A DNA stretch of 58,107 nucleotides, taken from Thermus arciformis (lineage in GTDB: Bacteria; Deinococcota; Deinococci; Deinococcales; Thermaceae). A program made the translations under genes and the position numbers. Position 1 is the first letter of the stretch. The number at the start of each line of letters is the position of its first letter. Below are positions 13,816-21,132 of this stretch, one piece after another. The notes beneath the pieces are model-generated. The model worked only from the letters and a program-made list of their open reading frames with translations, was not told the origin of the DNA and ran no database searches. The stretch covers positions 1-58,107 of the forward strand of contig NZ_FNBC01000014.1 in assembly GCF_900102145.1 (NCBI RefSeq), in the 5' to 3' direction.

Positions 13816-14449
13816 CCCTCGCTTCTACCAGGCCCCGGCTCACCAGGCGCTGGAGCCTCTTGGCCACCGTGGACTTGGGCCACCCGAGCTCCCGGGCCAG
13901 GGCGCTCGGCCCCTTGGGGACCTCGAGGGCCCCCAGCAGGGAAAGCTCTTCTTTCTCCAGAGGAACGGGAAGGGCTTCCTCCCTCTCCTCCCTCCGGAGC
14001 TCCACGGCGTTCACGGCCCCGTTCACCTCCTGGAGCTCCCCCACCGGGAAAGCGGCGGGCGCCCGGGCGTCCACGCTCCGCTTCCGCTCCGCCAAGCCCA
14101 GGCTCATGGAGGTCAGGTTCCCCCAGAACACCACCCCGGCCCCGATGAGGCTCCCCCAGAGGGCCCAGGCGCTCCCCAGGACCACGGAGGCGAAGGAGAG
14201 GTAGAAGGTGGCCACCTCCACGGCGAAGGCGATGAAGGGGGAGGCCCGCACCCCCTCGCCGTCAAAGCGGGCGTAGTAGTGCCGGAGGTGGGCGTAGCTC
14301 GCGGCCAGGGCCACGGCGTAGACCACCACGCCCACCACCGCCAGGAGTGGGAACTTCGCCATAGCCTCCCCCACCACTTTTCCCGTGATGAAGCCCACCA
14401 CGGGCATCGCGGCGGCGCCGATGGCGGCCTGGGCGTAGACCCTGAGCAC
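13778..14449 (-). CDS. Membrane protein with C-terminal winged-helix domain
   Basis: A 223-aa protein (GTG start). The first about 115 residues form four hydrophobic segments. After a linker, the C-terminus (about 170-218) reads as a MarR-like winged helix: LLGALEVPKGPSALARELGW, then PKSTVAKRLQRLVSRGLVEA. This is a membrane-anchored DNA-binding protein, an unusual architecture that could couple the state of the membrane or transfer channel to transcription. It overlaps the next downstream gene and lies 3 nt after the upstream stop. Confidence 0.72.
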   Translation of the reverse strand: MLRVYAQAAIGAAAMPVVGFITGKVVGEAMAKFPLLAVVGVVVYAVALAASYAHLRHYYARFDGEGVRASPFIAFAVEVATFYLSFASVVLGSAWALWGSLIGAGVVFWGNLTSMSLGLAERKRSVDARAPAAFPVGELQEVNGAVNAVELRREEREEALPVPLEKEELSLLGALEVPKGPSALARELGWPKSTVAKRLQRLVSRGLVEARDGVYRRTERASA

Positions 14450-14452
14450 GGC

Positions 14453-14743
14453 TCACCTCAGGACCCGGTCCAGGGGCGTCCACCGCCTGCGTTCCCGCCA
14501 GGCGTTCACCGCCCGGAGGAGAAACAAGACCCCGAGTACCAGGACCAGGCTCAGGCCCGCCCCCAGGACCACCCCCGCCTTCACCCCTTCGTCCACGCCC
14601 ACGGCCCAGGCGGCGTAGATCACCTTGGCGGGCACCTGGTGTTCCCCCACCTGGACAACCCCGTTTACGTCCGCACGGAACATGCTCCGGGGAACGGTGA
14701 ACACCACGTCCCCCGCCTTGAACGCCACGTCTCCCCCGTTCAC
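14453..14743 (-). CDS. Single-pass membrane protein, 96 aa
   Basis: An N-terminal half rich in beta-type residues (FKAGDVVFTVPRSMF, VVQVGEHQVPAKVIY) is followed by one strong membrane helix (about 58-78) and a basic tail. The GTG start overlaps the upstream TGA (GTGA). No family is recognised. Confidence 0.58.
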   Translation of the reverse strand: MNGGDVAFKAGDVVFTVPRSMFRADVNGVVQVGEHQVPAKVIYAAWAVGVDEGVKAGVVLGAGLSLVLVLGVLFLLRAVNAWRERRRWTPLDRVLR

Positions 14744-15882
14744 CGATCACCTCCGAAGAGCCCGAAGAGGCCCCTCCGCCGCTCCTTAGCCTCGAGGGTG
14801 CGGCGGAAGGCCTCGGTGATGCGCTTGGCCCACTCCTCCAGGGCCTTGAGCCTCGGCTCCACCTCGCCCCGCCACAGGGCCGTGGCCCCCTGGATCCGCT
14901 CCTCCGCCTCCTGGATGGCTTCGGCCTTGGCCGCCCGCACCGCCGCCTCCAGCCGCTTCCAGTCCACGCCGTCCCCCGTTCTTAGGCCCTCCACCAGGGC
15001 CTTCAGGGCCCGGATCTCCTGGTGGTGGAGCCGAAGAGCGGCGTTCACCCCACCGAACCGGGAGGCCTCCTTCTGCACCGCCTCCTCCAGGCGCTCCACC
15101 CGCCTCGCCAGGTCCTCCAGCTGGGCGGAGAGCTTCCCCAGCTGGATGTAGGCCGCCCCCACGTCCACCTGCGGCTCCGAGCCCAGAAGCTCCCGGGCCC
15201 GGCCCCGGGACTCCTGGAGCCGCCGCTCCACCTCCCGAACCTCCTCGAAGGCCCGGCGCCGCCCCTGCTCCGGTCGGTAGAAGAGCAGGGCATGGGCCAG
15301 GCGCTCCCGGTAGAGGAGGGGGTCCTCCGAGGGGTCCTGGCCGAAGACCTCCTGGTAGGCCCGCCGCCACCTCGAGTCCCGCGCCGCCTCGTTTTGGTCC
15401 TGGGACCGGGAAGTCTTCTCCGCCCGGCTGGGAGGGGGAGGCGCCCCCGCTGGTTGCTTCCCCGTCAGGGGAACGCCTTGTGGAGAAGCTTGCCTCGGAG
15501 AAGGAGCTTCCACCGGAGGAGAAGGCGCCGGGGGAGAAGCCTCTACCGGAGGAGAAGCCTCCACCGGGGAAGGGGCCTGCGCCGCCTCTGCCGGAGGAGG
15601 AGCCTGCGAAGGAGCGGGGTCTTTCTGGGTCGGCTCCGCCTCCACCCCGAGGACGCCAAAGGCCTCCTCGTAGCTCCCCGCCAGCCCCTCCTCCACGAGG
15701 GCGGTAGCCACCCGAAGGAGGGGCTCCTCCAGGGGGGTGGCAGACCTCCCCGCGAGGGCCCGGAAGGCCTCCTTCGCCCTCCGGGTGGGGAAGACCCCCT
15801 TCGCCTTCTCCAAGACCTCCTTCGCCACCTCCTCCTCGAAGGAGGAAAGCTTGTCCGCGATTTCCTTCCAGAGCGCTTCCAT
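14740..15882 (-). CDS. Coiled-coil protein with Pro-rich linker, 380 aa
   Basis: Three parts: a helical N-terminal domain (1-85), a Pro/Ala/Ser/Glu low-complexity linker with repeated SPPVEA units (about 88-150), and a long charged coiled-coil C-terminal half (about 185-370) ending R-R-G-L-F-G-L-F-G-G-D-R. No signal peptide is seen, so it is probably cytoplasmic. It may be a scaffold or filament-like accessory of the transfer locus. The ATG directly abuts the upstream TAG. Confidence 0.6.
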   Translation of the reverse strand: MEALWKEIADKLSSFEEEVAKEVLEKAKGVFPTRRAKEAFRALAGRSATPLEEPLLRVATALVEEGLAGSYEEAFGVLGVEAEPTQKDPAPSQAPPPAEAAQAPSPVEASPPVEASPPAPSPPVEAPSPRQASPQGVPLTGKQPAGAPPPPSRAEKTSRSQDQNEAARDSRWRRAYQEVFGQDPSEDPLLYRERLAHALLFYRPEQGRRRAFEEVREVERRLQESRGRARELLGSEPQVDVGAAYIQLGKLSAQLEDLARRVERLEEAVQKEASRFGGVNAALRLHHQEIRALKALVEGLRTGDGVDWKRLEAAVRAAKAEAIQEAEERIQGATALWRGEVEPRLKALEEWAKRITEAFRRTLEAKERRRGLFGLFGGDR

Positions 15883-16224
15883 CTACACCCCCAGAAGCAG
15901 GTAGAAGCCCAGGAGGGCCGGGAAGAAGGCCACCAGGAAGCCATAGCCTTCCTCCTCCCCTCGGAGGAAGCCGTCCGCCGCCAGCGCCAGGGCCAGGTAG
16001 GCCATAGCGGCGTAGGAGCCGCCCAGCCTCCACACCATGGCCCCGGCCAGGCCCAGGACCGCCCCCCCGTAGTAGACCCCCACCCTTCCCCGGAAGAGGG
16101 CCCGGAGGAGGGGGGAGAGGGCGAGGAGGAAGGGCAGGACCCCCTGGCCCACCAAGGCTTGGAGGAACCAGGCCCCGAGGAGGGCGAGGGCCGCCATCCC
16201 GAGGAGGGAGACCCACTCCCTCAC
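15883..16224 (-). CDS. Polytopic membrane protein, 113 aa
   Basis: Three to four hydrophobic segments with a short basic loop (FRGRVGVYYGG). The GTG at 16222-16224 overlaps the upstream lipoprotein TGA (GTGA). A longer open frame up to 17208 lies over the lipoprotein gene and has shadow composition. No family is recognised. Confidence 0.58.
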   Translation of the reverse strand: MREWVSLLGMAALALLGAWFLQALVGQGVLPFLLALSPLLRALFRGRVGVYYGGAVLGLAGAMVWRLGGSYAAMAYLALALAADGFLRGEEEGYGFLVAFFPALLGFYLLLGV

Positions 16225-17327
16225 GGCAGGACCACCCTCCGGTCGCCGTCCAGGAGGTCCACCACCCCCGCCGTGGTGCGGTTCCCCACCAGCCGGAAGA
16301 GGACCATCCGCCCCGTGGGGGCGGAAAGCTCCGCCACCCCGTTCACCACCACGGCCCGGTCGGCCAGGCGGTAGCCCTCGTACCCGGGAGGCGGGGGGTC
16401 GCCGTAGAGGGCCACCCCCTCCTGGTCCTCCCCCCGGAGCCAGACCTCGCCCACCGCCTGCACGTCCGCCGTGAACCCGGGGGCGGTGAGCTCCACCCGC
16501 ACCCGCTTCCGGGCCAGGGGCACGGTCCGGCTCTCCCCGGAGCGGGCCACCACCCGCCCCTCCTGGAAGGGGAGGCCGTCCGCGTAGGCCACGAGGAGGA
16601 CCTCCCGGTACTCCCCGTCCGGGGGGCTCACGGCCAGGGCGAAGGGCGGGGTGCAGGACCGGGCCCGCTCCACGTCCCCGAGGAAGGCCGCCACGCACCC
16701 CACCCTCGAGGCCACCTCCTCCGGGGTCAGGTGGATGGGGGCGTACCGGGGCTCGGGCACCCGCACCACCCCGCCGTCCTGGGGCGAGGCCACCTCCACC
16801 CGGGCCTCCCCCGCCCCGTCCCGCACCCGGATCACCGCCCTGGGGGCCGTGGGCACCTGGAAGGAGGCCCCGCCCCGGTGGACCAGGACCATGCCCTCGA
16901 GGCCCGAGGGGGCCGGGTCGGGGTAGGCCGCCACCCCGAAGGCCCACTCCCCGTCCACCCAGGCCTCGTAGGTGGCGGCGCCGCTCGCCCAGGGGGCCTC
17001 CGCCCGCAAGGCGAGGGTCCTCCGGGCCACCTCCACCCGGGCCATGCCCCCGGGCCTGAGCTCCACCTCCCCTTGGTAGCCCTGGACCTCCACCCCCTGC
17101 CACTCCACCCGCACCTCCACGGGGACCTTCCCGAACACCCCCGTGAAGCGGAAGGTGTAGTCCCCACACCGGGTGGCGCTCTGGCCCCCCACCTTCACCG
17201 TGGCGCACGCCCCCTCCTTGACCCCCGCCACCTCGAGGCGGGCCGGGCCCTGGAACTCCCGCTGGAGCTCCGTGCAGGAGGAAAGGAGGAGGGCAAGGGC
17301 CAGGAAAGCGCTAGAAGCGAACCTCAT
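16221..17327 (-). CDS. Secreted lipoprotein, 368 aa
   Basis: A type II signal peptide with a lipobox ending LLLSSC (C18). The mature part is beta-rich, with repeated strand-turn segments built on an 'Arg-Val-Glu-Val/Leu' theme, suggesting tandem Ig-like or carboxypeptidase-regulatory-like domains. Paired cysteines (C41/C54 and two in the middle) could form disulfides. It overlaps the end of the SLH-barrel gene by 17 nt and probably works with it in the outer envelope, perhaps at the exit side of the conjugation channel. Confidence 0.68.
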   Translation of the reverse strand: MRFASSAFLALALLLSSCTELQREFQGPARLEVAGVKEGACATVKVGGQSATRCGDYTFRFTGVFGKVPVEVRVEWQGVEVQGYQGEVELRPGGMARVEVARRTLALRAEAPWASGAATYEAWVDGEWAFGVAAYPDPAPSGLEGMVLVHRGGASFQVPTAPRAVIRVRDGAGEARVEVASPQDGGVVRVPEPRYAPIHLTPEEVASRVGCVAAFLGDVERARSCTPPFALAVSPPDGEYREVLLVAYADGLPFQEGRVVARSGESRTVPLARKRVRVELTAPGFTADVQAVGEVWLRGEDQEGVALYGDPPPPGYEGYRLADRAVVVNGVAELSAPTGRMVLFRLVGNRTTAGVVDLLDGDRRVVLP

Positions 17328-18708
17328 AGCTCAACCGCACGCCCCCGTAGAAGCCCGTGGCCGTGGTGAAGCGGAAGCGGTCCACGTGGGAGGCCACGCC
17401 CCTCCCCCAAAGCCCGTCCCGGTACCCCGCCTGGAGGCTCACCCGGAAGGGCGCGAGGGGGAAGCCCACCTCTCCCTCCACCAGAAGGCCCCGGTCCCGC
17501 CCGATGTCCTCCTGGGGCACGGCGTAGGCCAGGCGCGCCTCCCCAAAGAAGCCCTCCCCGGGGTAGACCAGGGTGGCGAAGAGGGCGGAGAAGGGGGTGT
17601 CCCCGCTCCCGAGGCCAAAGTAGCGTCCGTAGCCCAGGGTCAGGTCCACGGGGCCCAGGAAGGCGCCTCCTTGCGCCTCCACGAAGTACCGCCCGGGCTC
17701 GCCCCCCACGAGGCCCGCGCCGAGGCCGATGCGGGCGTGCACCCCGGGGAGGAGGCCGCCTTCGGGCTCGTGCTCCACGTAGCCCGCCCCGAAGTAGTAG
17801 CCGCCGTCCCCCGCCCCGAGCTCCCCCACCAGGCGGATGCCCTGGAAGAGCCCGGCCCGGGCGGTGGCCTCGCTCCGGCCCTCCAGGCTCCGGTAGGCCA
17901 CCCGCACGCTTCCCGCCCCGAAGGAGGCCTCCACCCGGTCGGTGCCCAGGTGCACCTGGGCCTCCTTCCACTCCAGGGCGAGGCCTCCGAAGGGGCCCCT
18001 CTCCCCCACTCCGGCGTAGACCTGGGCCCTCGCCCGGGAGTCCACCCGCTCCTCCAAGGCCTTGGTCCTCTCCTCCAGGGCGTAGACCCGCTTGCCCGTG
18101 GCCTGGGCGTCCTTCACCCGGGCCGCCTCGTTCTCCTGGACCTTTTGGGTGAGCTCGGCGAGGGCGGCCTCGAGGGCCTTCACCCGGGCCTCCATCTGGG
18201 CGAGGGCCGCCTTCTGCGCCCCCAGCTCCTTCTCCAGGCGGCTCACCGCCCCCTCCAGGGCCTCCAGGTCCTTGAGGGCGGCCTGGGCCTCCAGGGCGGT
18301 GAGGAGGGCCTGGCGCACCTCCTCCAGGTCCTTCTCCATGGCCTCCAGGCGCACCCCCTGGTCCTCCAGGGCCCGCCTCACCTCCGGCACCACCTCCAGG
18401 AGGTCGGCCACCTGCCCGTAGAGCTCGGCGATCCGCTCCGGGGCCGCCCCCGCCTCCTCCAGGGCCTTCCGCACCCGGGCCAGGACCTCCTCCGTCCAGG
18501 TGAGGTAGGCCCGGTAGAGCAGGACCGCCGCCTGGTAGCGGTTCACCGCCTGGTTCCCCCGGAAGGTGCCGTCCGGGAAGCCCGTGAGGACGCCCTTCTC
18601 CAGGAGGGCCCGCACCGCCCCCTCGGCCCAATGCCCTGGGGGCACGTCCGCCATCTGGGCCTTCACCGAACCCGCCAACAAAAGGGTGGCTAGGGCAACT
18701 CGCCGCAT
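17311..18708 (-). CDS. SLH-domain outer-membrane beta-barrel protein
   Basis: A 465-aa protein: signal peptide (1-18, ending VKAQ), one SLH domain (DVPPGHWAEGAVRALLEKGV, about 21-65, with GFPDGTFRGNQ), a long coiled coil (about 70-215), then an aromatic-alternating beta barrel (about 225-465) ending in a C-terminal Phe. This is the architecture of Thermus SlpA/Omp-alpha-type proteins, which tie the outer membrane to the cell wall. The ATG at 18706-18708 lies 6 nt after a TAGCAT -10, so the mRNA is probably leaderless. It heads the operon through the lipoprotein to the protease. Confidence 0.85.
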   Translation of the reverse strand: MRRVALATLLLAGSVKAQMADVPPGHWAEGAVRALLEKGVLTGFPDGTFRGNQAVNRYQAAVLLYRAYLTWTEEVLARVRKALEEAGAAPERIAELYGQVADLLEVVPEVRRALEDQGVRLEAMEKDLEEVRQALLTALEAQAALKDLEALEGAVSRLEKELGAQKAALAQMEARVKALEAALAELTQKVQENEAARVKDAQATGKRVYALEERTKALEERVDSRARAQVYAGVGERGPFGGLALEWKEAQVHLGTDRVEASFGAGSVRVAYRSLEGRSEATARAGLFQGIRLVGELGAGDGGYYFGAGYVEHEPEGGLLPGVHARIGLGAGLVGGEPGRYFVEAQGGAFLGPVDLTLGYGRYFGLGSGDTPFSALFATLVYPGEGFFGEARLAYAVPQEDIGRDRGLLVEGEVGFPLAPFRVSLQAGYRDGLWGRGVASHVDRFRFTTATGFYGGVRLSYEVRF

Positions 18709-18714
18709 AGCCAC

Positions 18715-18743
18715 ATGCTACCACTCTCTAACTTTTATGGCAA
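18715..18743 (-). promoter_or_regulatory. Leaderless promoter of the SLH-protein operon
   Basis: Minus strand TTGCCA (18738-18743), 17 bp, TAGCAT (18715-18720); the ATG follows 6 nt later. The -35 box lies immediately below the stop of the ATPase gene (18748). Confidence 0.75.
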
Positions 18744-18747
18744 CACA

Positions 18748-19680
18748 TTACACGCTAAGCTCCACCCCCTCCGGCTCCCTCCCCTGGAGGAGGTCGTCCA
18801 GAGCCTGGGCCAGGTCGGGATAGACGAGGTAGCGCCCCTTCGCCACCACCTGGAGGGCCATCCCGAAGGAGGGCCGGGTCCTCCGCCTCCCTTCCCTCAG
18901 GTCCGGCTCCCCGAGAACGGGGTGCAGGGCGGGGTTTTCCAGCGCGTCCAGAAGCCTCTCCCCGTGGGCCGTGGCCACCACCCGCACCCCCCTCCGGGAG
19001 GCGGTGAGGCACTCCTGCACGTCCTCGTTGTAGCCGATCTCGTCCACCACCACTACCTCCGGGGAGTGGTTTGCGATGGCCTGGTAGATGATCCGCCCCT
19101 GGTTCCTGGAGGGAGGGTCCGGCACCTGCATCCTCCGGGCGGGCCGGATCCCCGGGTGGGCGGTGAGCCCGTCCCCCCCGATCTCGTTGGAGGTGTCCAC
19201 CACCACCACACGGGGCCCCCACCGCTCCGCCAGGATGCGCACGATGTCCCTGAGGAGGGTGGTCTTCCCCGTGCGGGGCGGCCCCACCACGAGGAGGCTT
19301 CCCCCGCTTTCCAGGAGGTAGGGCCTGAGGGGCTCCGCCACCCCCTCCACGAACTTCCCCACCCGGATGGTGATCCCCGTCATCTCCCCCAGGGCCGACT
19401 GAATGCGGGAGACCCGGTGGAGGGTGCCCTCGATCCCGGCCCGGTTATTCTCCTTGAACCCCCCCACCCGGTGAAGGACGAAGCTCAGGTCCTCCTTGGT
19501 GATCTCCCGCTCCGAGAAGCGGGGGGCCCCGTCCACGGTGTAGGCCAGGGGGGCCCCGAGGTCCATGGCGATCTCCTCCAGCTTCGCCCCGTGGGGCTCC
19601 ACCTCCTTGCGTACCCAGGGGGGAAGCTTCTCCATGAGCGCCGCGAACTCCCTGTCAAACCCCTCGCGAAGCCGCACCAT
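18748..19680 (-). CDS. SpoIIIAA/Ycf45-type secretion-like ATPase
   Basis: A 310-aa AAA+ ATPase. The hallmark segment NRAGIEGTLHRVSRIQ (about residues 79-94) precedes Walker A GPPRTGKTT (about 133-141). VDTSNEIGGDG, RRMQVP, Walker B VVVVDEIG (about 210) and ATAHGE follow. These are the signatures of the SpoIIIAA/Ycf45 group rather than of canonical VirB11. SpoIIIAA proteins are distant relatives of type II/IV secretion ATPases and drive a secretion-like channel in sporulating Firmicutes. Here the gene sits in a virB-type cluster with no other VirB11, so it may power assembly or transfer. It is separated by 3 nt from the gene before it. Confidence 0.82.
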   Translation of the reverse strand: MVRLREGFDREFAALMEKLPPWVRKEVEPHGAKLEEIAMDLGAPLAYTVDGAPRFSEREITKEDLSFVLHRVGGFKENNRAGIEGTLHRVSRIQSALGEMTGITIRVGKFVEGVAEPLRPYLLESGGSLLVVGPPRTGKTTLLRDIVRILAERWGPRVVVVDTSNEIGGDGLTAHPGIRPARRMQVPDPPSRNQGRIIYQAIANHSPEVVVVDEIGYNEDVQECLTASRRGVRVVATAHGERLLDALENPALHPVLGEPDLREGRRRTRPSFGMALQVVAKGRYLVYPDLAQALDDLLQGREPEGVELSV

Positions 19681-19683
19681 GCG

Positions 19684-19998
19684 TTATTCCCAACGGTCCG
19701 AAAGCCCGGACAAAAAGCCCACCACCGCCCCCAGGGAGAGGCCCGTGGGGAGGCCGGAGAGGAAGGCCCACACCTCCTTGGAGGCCGCCCCAAGGTGGTG
19801 GGCGAGCCTCTCCAGGTCCGCCCGCCCGAGGAGGGCCGCCCCCAGGTAGAGGAGGGCCGTCCAGGGGAGGAGGACCCGGGCCACCCGGCCCAGGGCGTAC
19901 CCCGAGAGGGCCCCCACCCCGAGCAAGACCCAGGCCTCCTTCTGGGAGAAGGCCCGGCCCAGGGCCTCGAGGGCGTGGAAGGCAGGCAAGGCCTCCAT
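19684..19998 (-). CDS. Membrane protein, 104 aa
   Basis: About three hydrophobic helices (residues 22-38, 41-58, 85-100) with a short polar loop. The ATG overlaps the transglycosylase TGA (TGATG). No family is recognised. It is co-translated with the lytic enzyme and the ATPase. Confidence 0.58.
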   Translation of the reverse strand: MEALPAFHALEALGRAFSQKEAWVLLGVGALSGYALGRVARVLLPWTALLYLGAALLGRADLERLAHHLGAASKEVWAFLSGLPTGLSLGAVVGFLSGLSDRWE

Positions 19999-20444
19999 CA
20001 CCCCCTCCGCCAGGCCCGGTAGACCGAAAGCACCCGCTCCACGTACCTCTGGGTGGAGGCGGGAATGGCCCCTCTCCTCACCGCTCCGAGCCCGGCGTTG
20101 TAGGCGGCGAGGGCCAGCCGCCAGTCCCGGGTGGCCTCCCAGAGCTCCCGGAGGTGCTTCGCCGTGGCCCAGAGCGCCCAGTCGGGGTGGGCCCGCCACT
20201 CCACGGGAGCCCCCGTGGTGCGCGCCCAGGTCCCCGGCATGAACTGGCCCAGGCCCACTTCTCCGGCCCGCCCTACTGCTCCCGGGCAGTAGCCGCTTTC
20301 CACCCACACCACGGCGGCCACCAGGTAGGGGTCCACCCCCCAGGCCCGGGCGTACTCCCACGTCTTCGCCCAGAGGTCCTGGGGGACGTGGCCGCACGCG
20401 AAGGCCGCCCCCAGGAGGAGGACCAGGTAGGCCGCTCGCCTCAC
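19998..20444 (-). CDS. Lytic transglycosylase (VirB1-like)
   Basis: A 148-aa exported protein with signal peptide and Cys (AFAC, C17) at the cleavage region. The SLT fold motifs are VVWVESGY (catalytic Glu49), GEVGLGQFMPGTW and LALAAYNAG. It cleaves peptidoglycan glycan strands, giving local passage for the secretion channel, as VirB1 does in conjugation systems. The GTG start overlaps the upstream TGA (GTGA). Confidence 0.87.
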   Translation of the reverse strand: MRRAAYLVLLLGAAFACGHVPQDLWAKTWEYARAWGVDPYLVAAVVWVESGYCPGAVGRAGEVGLGQFMPGTWARTTGAPVEWRAHPDWALWATAKHLRELWEATRDWRLALAAYNAGLGAVRRGAIPASTQRYVERVLSVYRAWRRG

Positions 20445-20647
20445 CCCTTCTCCACCTCCCTCTCCAGGAGGGCCCGCACCGCCTTGAGTTCCCCGTAGAC
20501 CCCGGCGAGGAGGGCGAGGCCCACCCCGTAGAGGAGGACCACGAGCCCCGCCCCCACCCCGGCCCCGTCCAGCCGGAAGAGGCCGAGAAGGAAGAGCCCG
20601 GCCCCCAAGACGGCCACCGCCTTACCCAGAAGCTCCGCCCACTTCAC
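20441..20647 (-). CDS. Two-helix membrane protein, 68 aa
   Basis: Two hydrophobic helices (about 8-25 and 30-50) and an amphipathic C-terminus (ELKAVRALLEREVEKG). GTG start in a GTGA overlap. A small T4SS-type membrane protein by position; no family is recognised. Confidence 0.55.
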   Translation of the reverse strand: MKWAELLGKAVAVLGAGLFLLGLFRLDGAGVGAGLVVLLYGVGLALLAGVYGELKAVRALLEREVEKG

Positions 20648-21132
20648 CTTCCACCTCCTTTCACGTACTCCCGGATGTAGAGCCGGTGCACCCAGTCCTC
20701 CACCGCGAAGGGCACCCCCCGGAGGAAGGCGAAGTAGAAGCGCTCCACCAGGGGAGCGGGCTCCGCCCCCTCCAGGGAGAGGCCCACGTAGCCCCGAAGG
20801 AGGCGGATGGCCTCCTTCCGGTCCACCACCACGAACTCCCCGTCCACCCGGGGGGCGAAGCGCACCACGGCCCCCGCCAGGGCCAGGGAGGGCCCGTAGC
20901 TCTTCGGGTGGGTGAGGCCGCTATCCGTGGTGAGCAGGTACACCTTCACCCCTCCCTTCACCATGGCCTCCCTTAGGGCCTCCGTCAGGGGCTTCAGGTC
21001 CAGGACCGCCACCTGCACCAGGACCTCCCCCGTGGCCCGCCTCACCGCCTCCGCCGCCTCCTCCAGGGTGTAGCTCCTTCCCAGGGCAACGGAGGCCGCC
21101 AAGGCCAAGACTGGGACGAACCAGGACCTCAT
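20644..21132 (-). CDS. Exported protein with weak PLD-like features, 162 aa
   Basis: An N-terminal signal peptide (cleavage near ALGR, residue 19) is followed by a compact alpha/beta domain: VLVQVAVLDLKPLTEAL, GVKVYLLTTDSG, DGEFVVVDRKEAI. The order resembles half of a phospholipase-D-type domain (strand, 'G-V-x-V-x-L-L', then 'F-V-V-V-D'), but the HxK motif is not complete, so catalytic activity is doubtful. Its ATG lies within the extended 3' end of the coupling-protein frame (212-nt overlap). Confidence 0.5.
   Translation of the reverse strand: MRSWFVPVLALAASVALGRSYTLEEAAEAVRRATGEVLVQVAVLDLKPLTEALREAMVKGGVKVYLLTTDSGLTHPKSYGPSLALAGAVVRFAPRVDGEFVVVDRKEAIRLLRGYVGLSLEGAEPAPLVERFYFAFLRGVPFAVEDWVHRLYIREYVKGGGR

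Noticed and set aside
18748-19680. Canonical VirB11 ATPase
   Set aside because: The sequence has SpoIIIAA/Ycf45 hallmarks (NRAGIEGTLHR, RRMQVP, SNEIGGDG) and lacks VirB11 Asp/His-box order; only the location is VirB11-like.
20644-21132. Active phospholipase-D-type nuclease
   Set aside because: Overall order is PLD-like but the HxKxxxxD motif is not present, so only a weak structural resemblance is reported.
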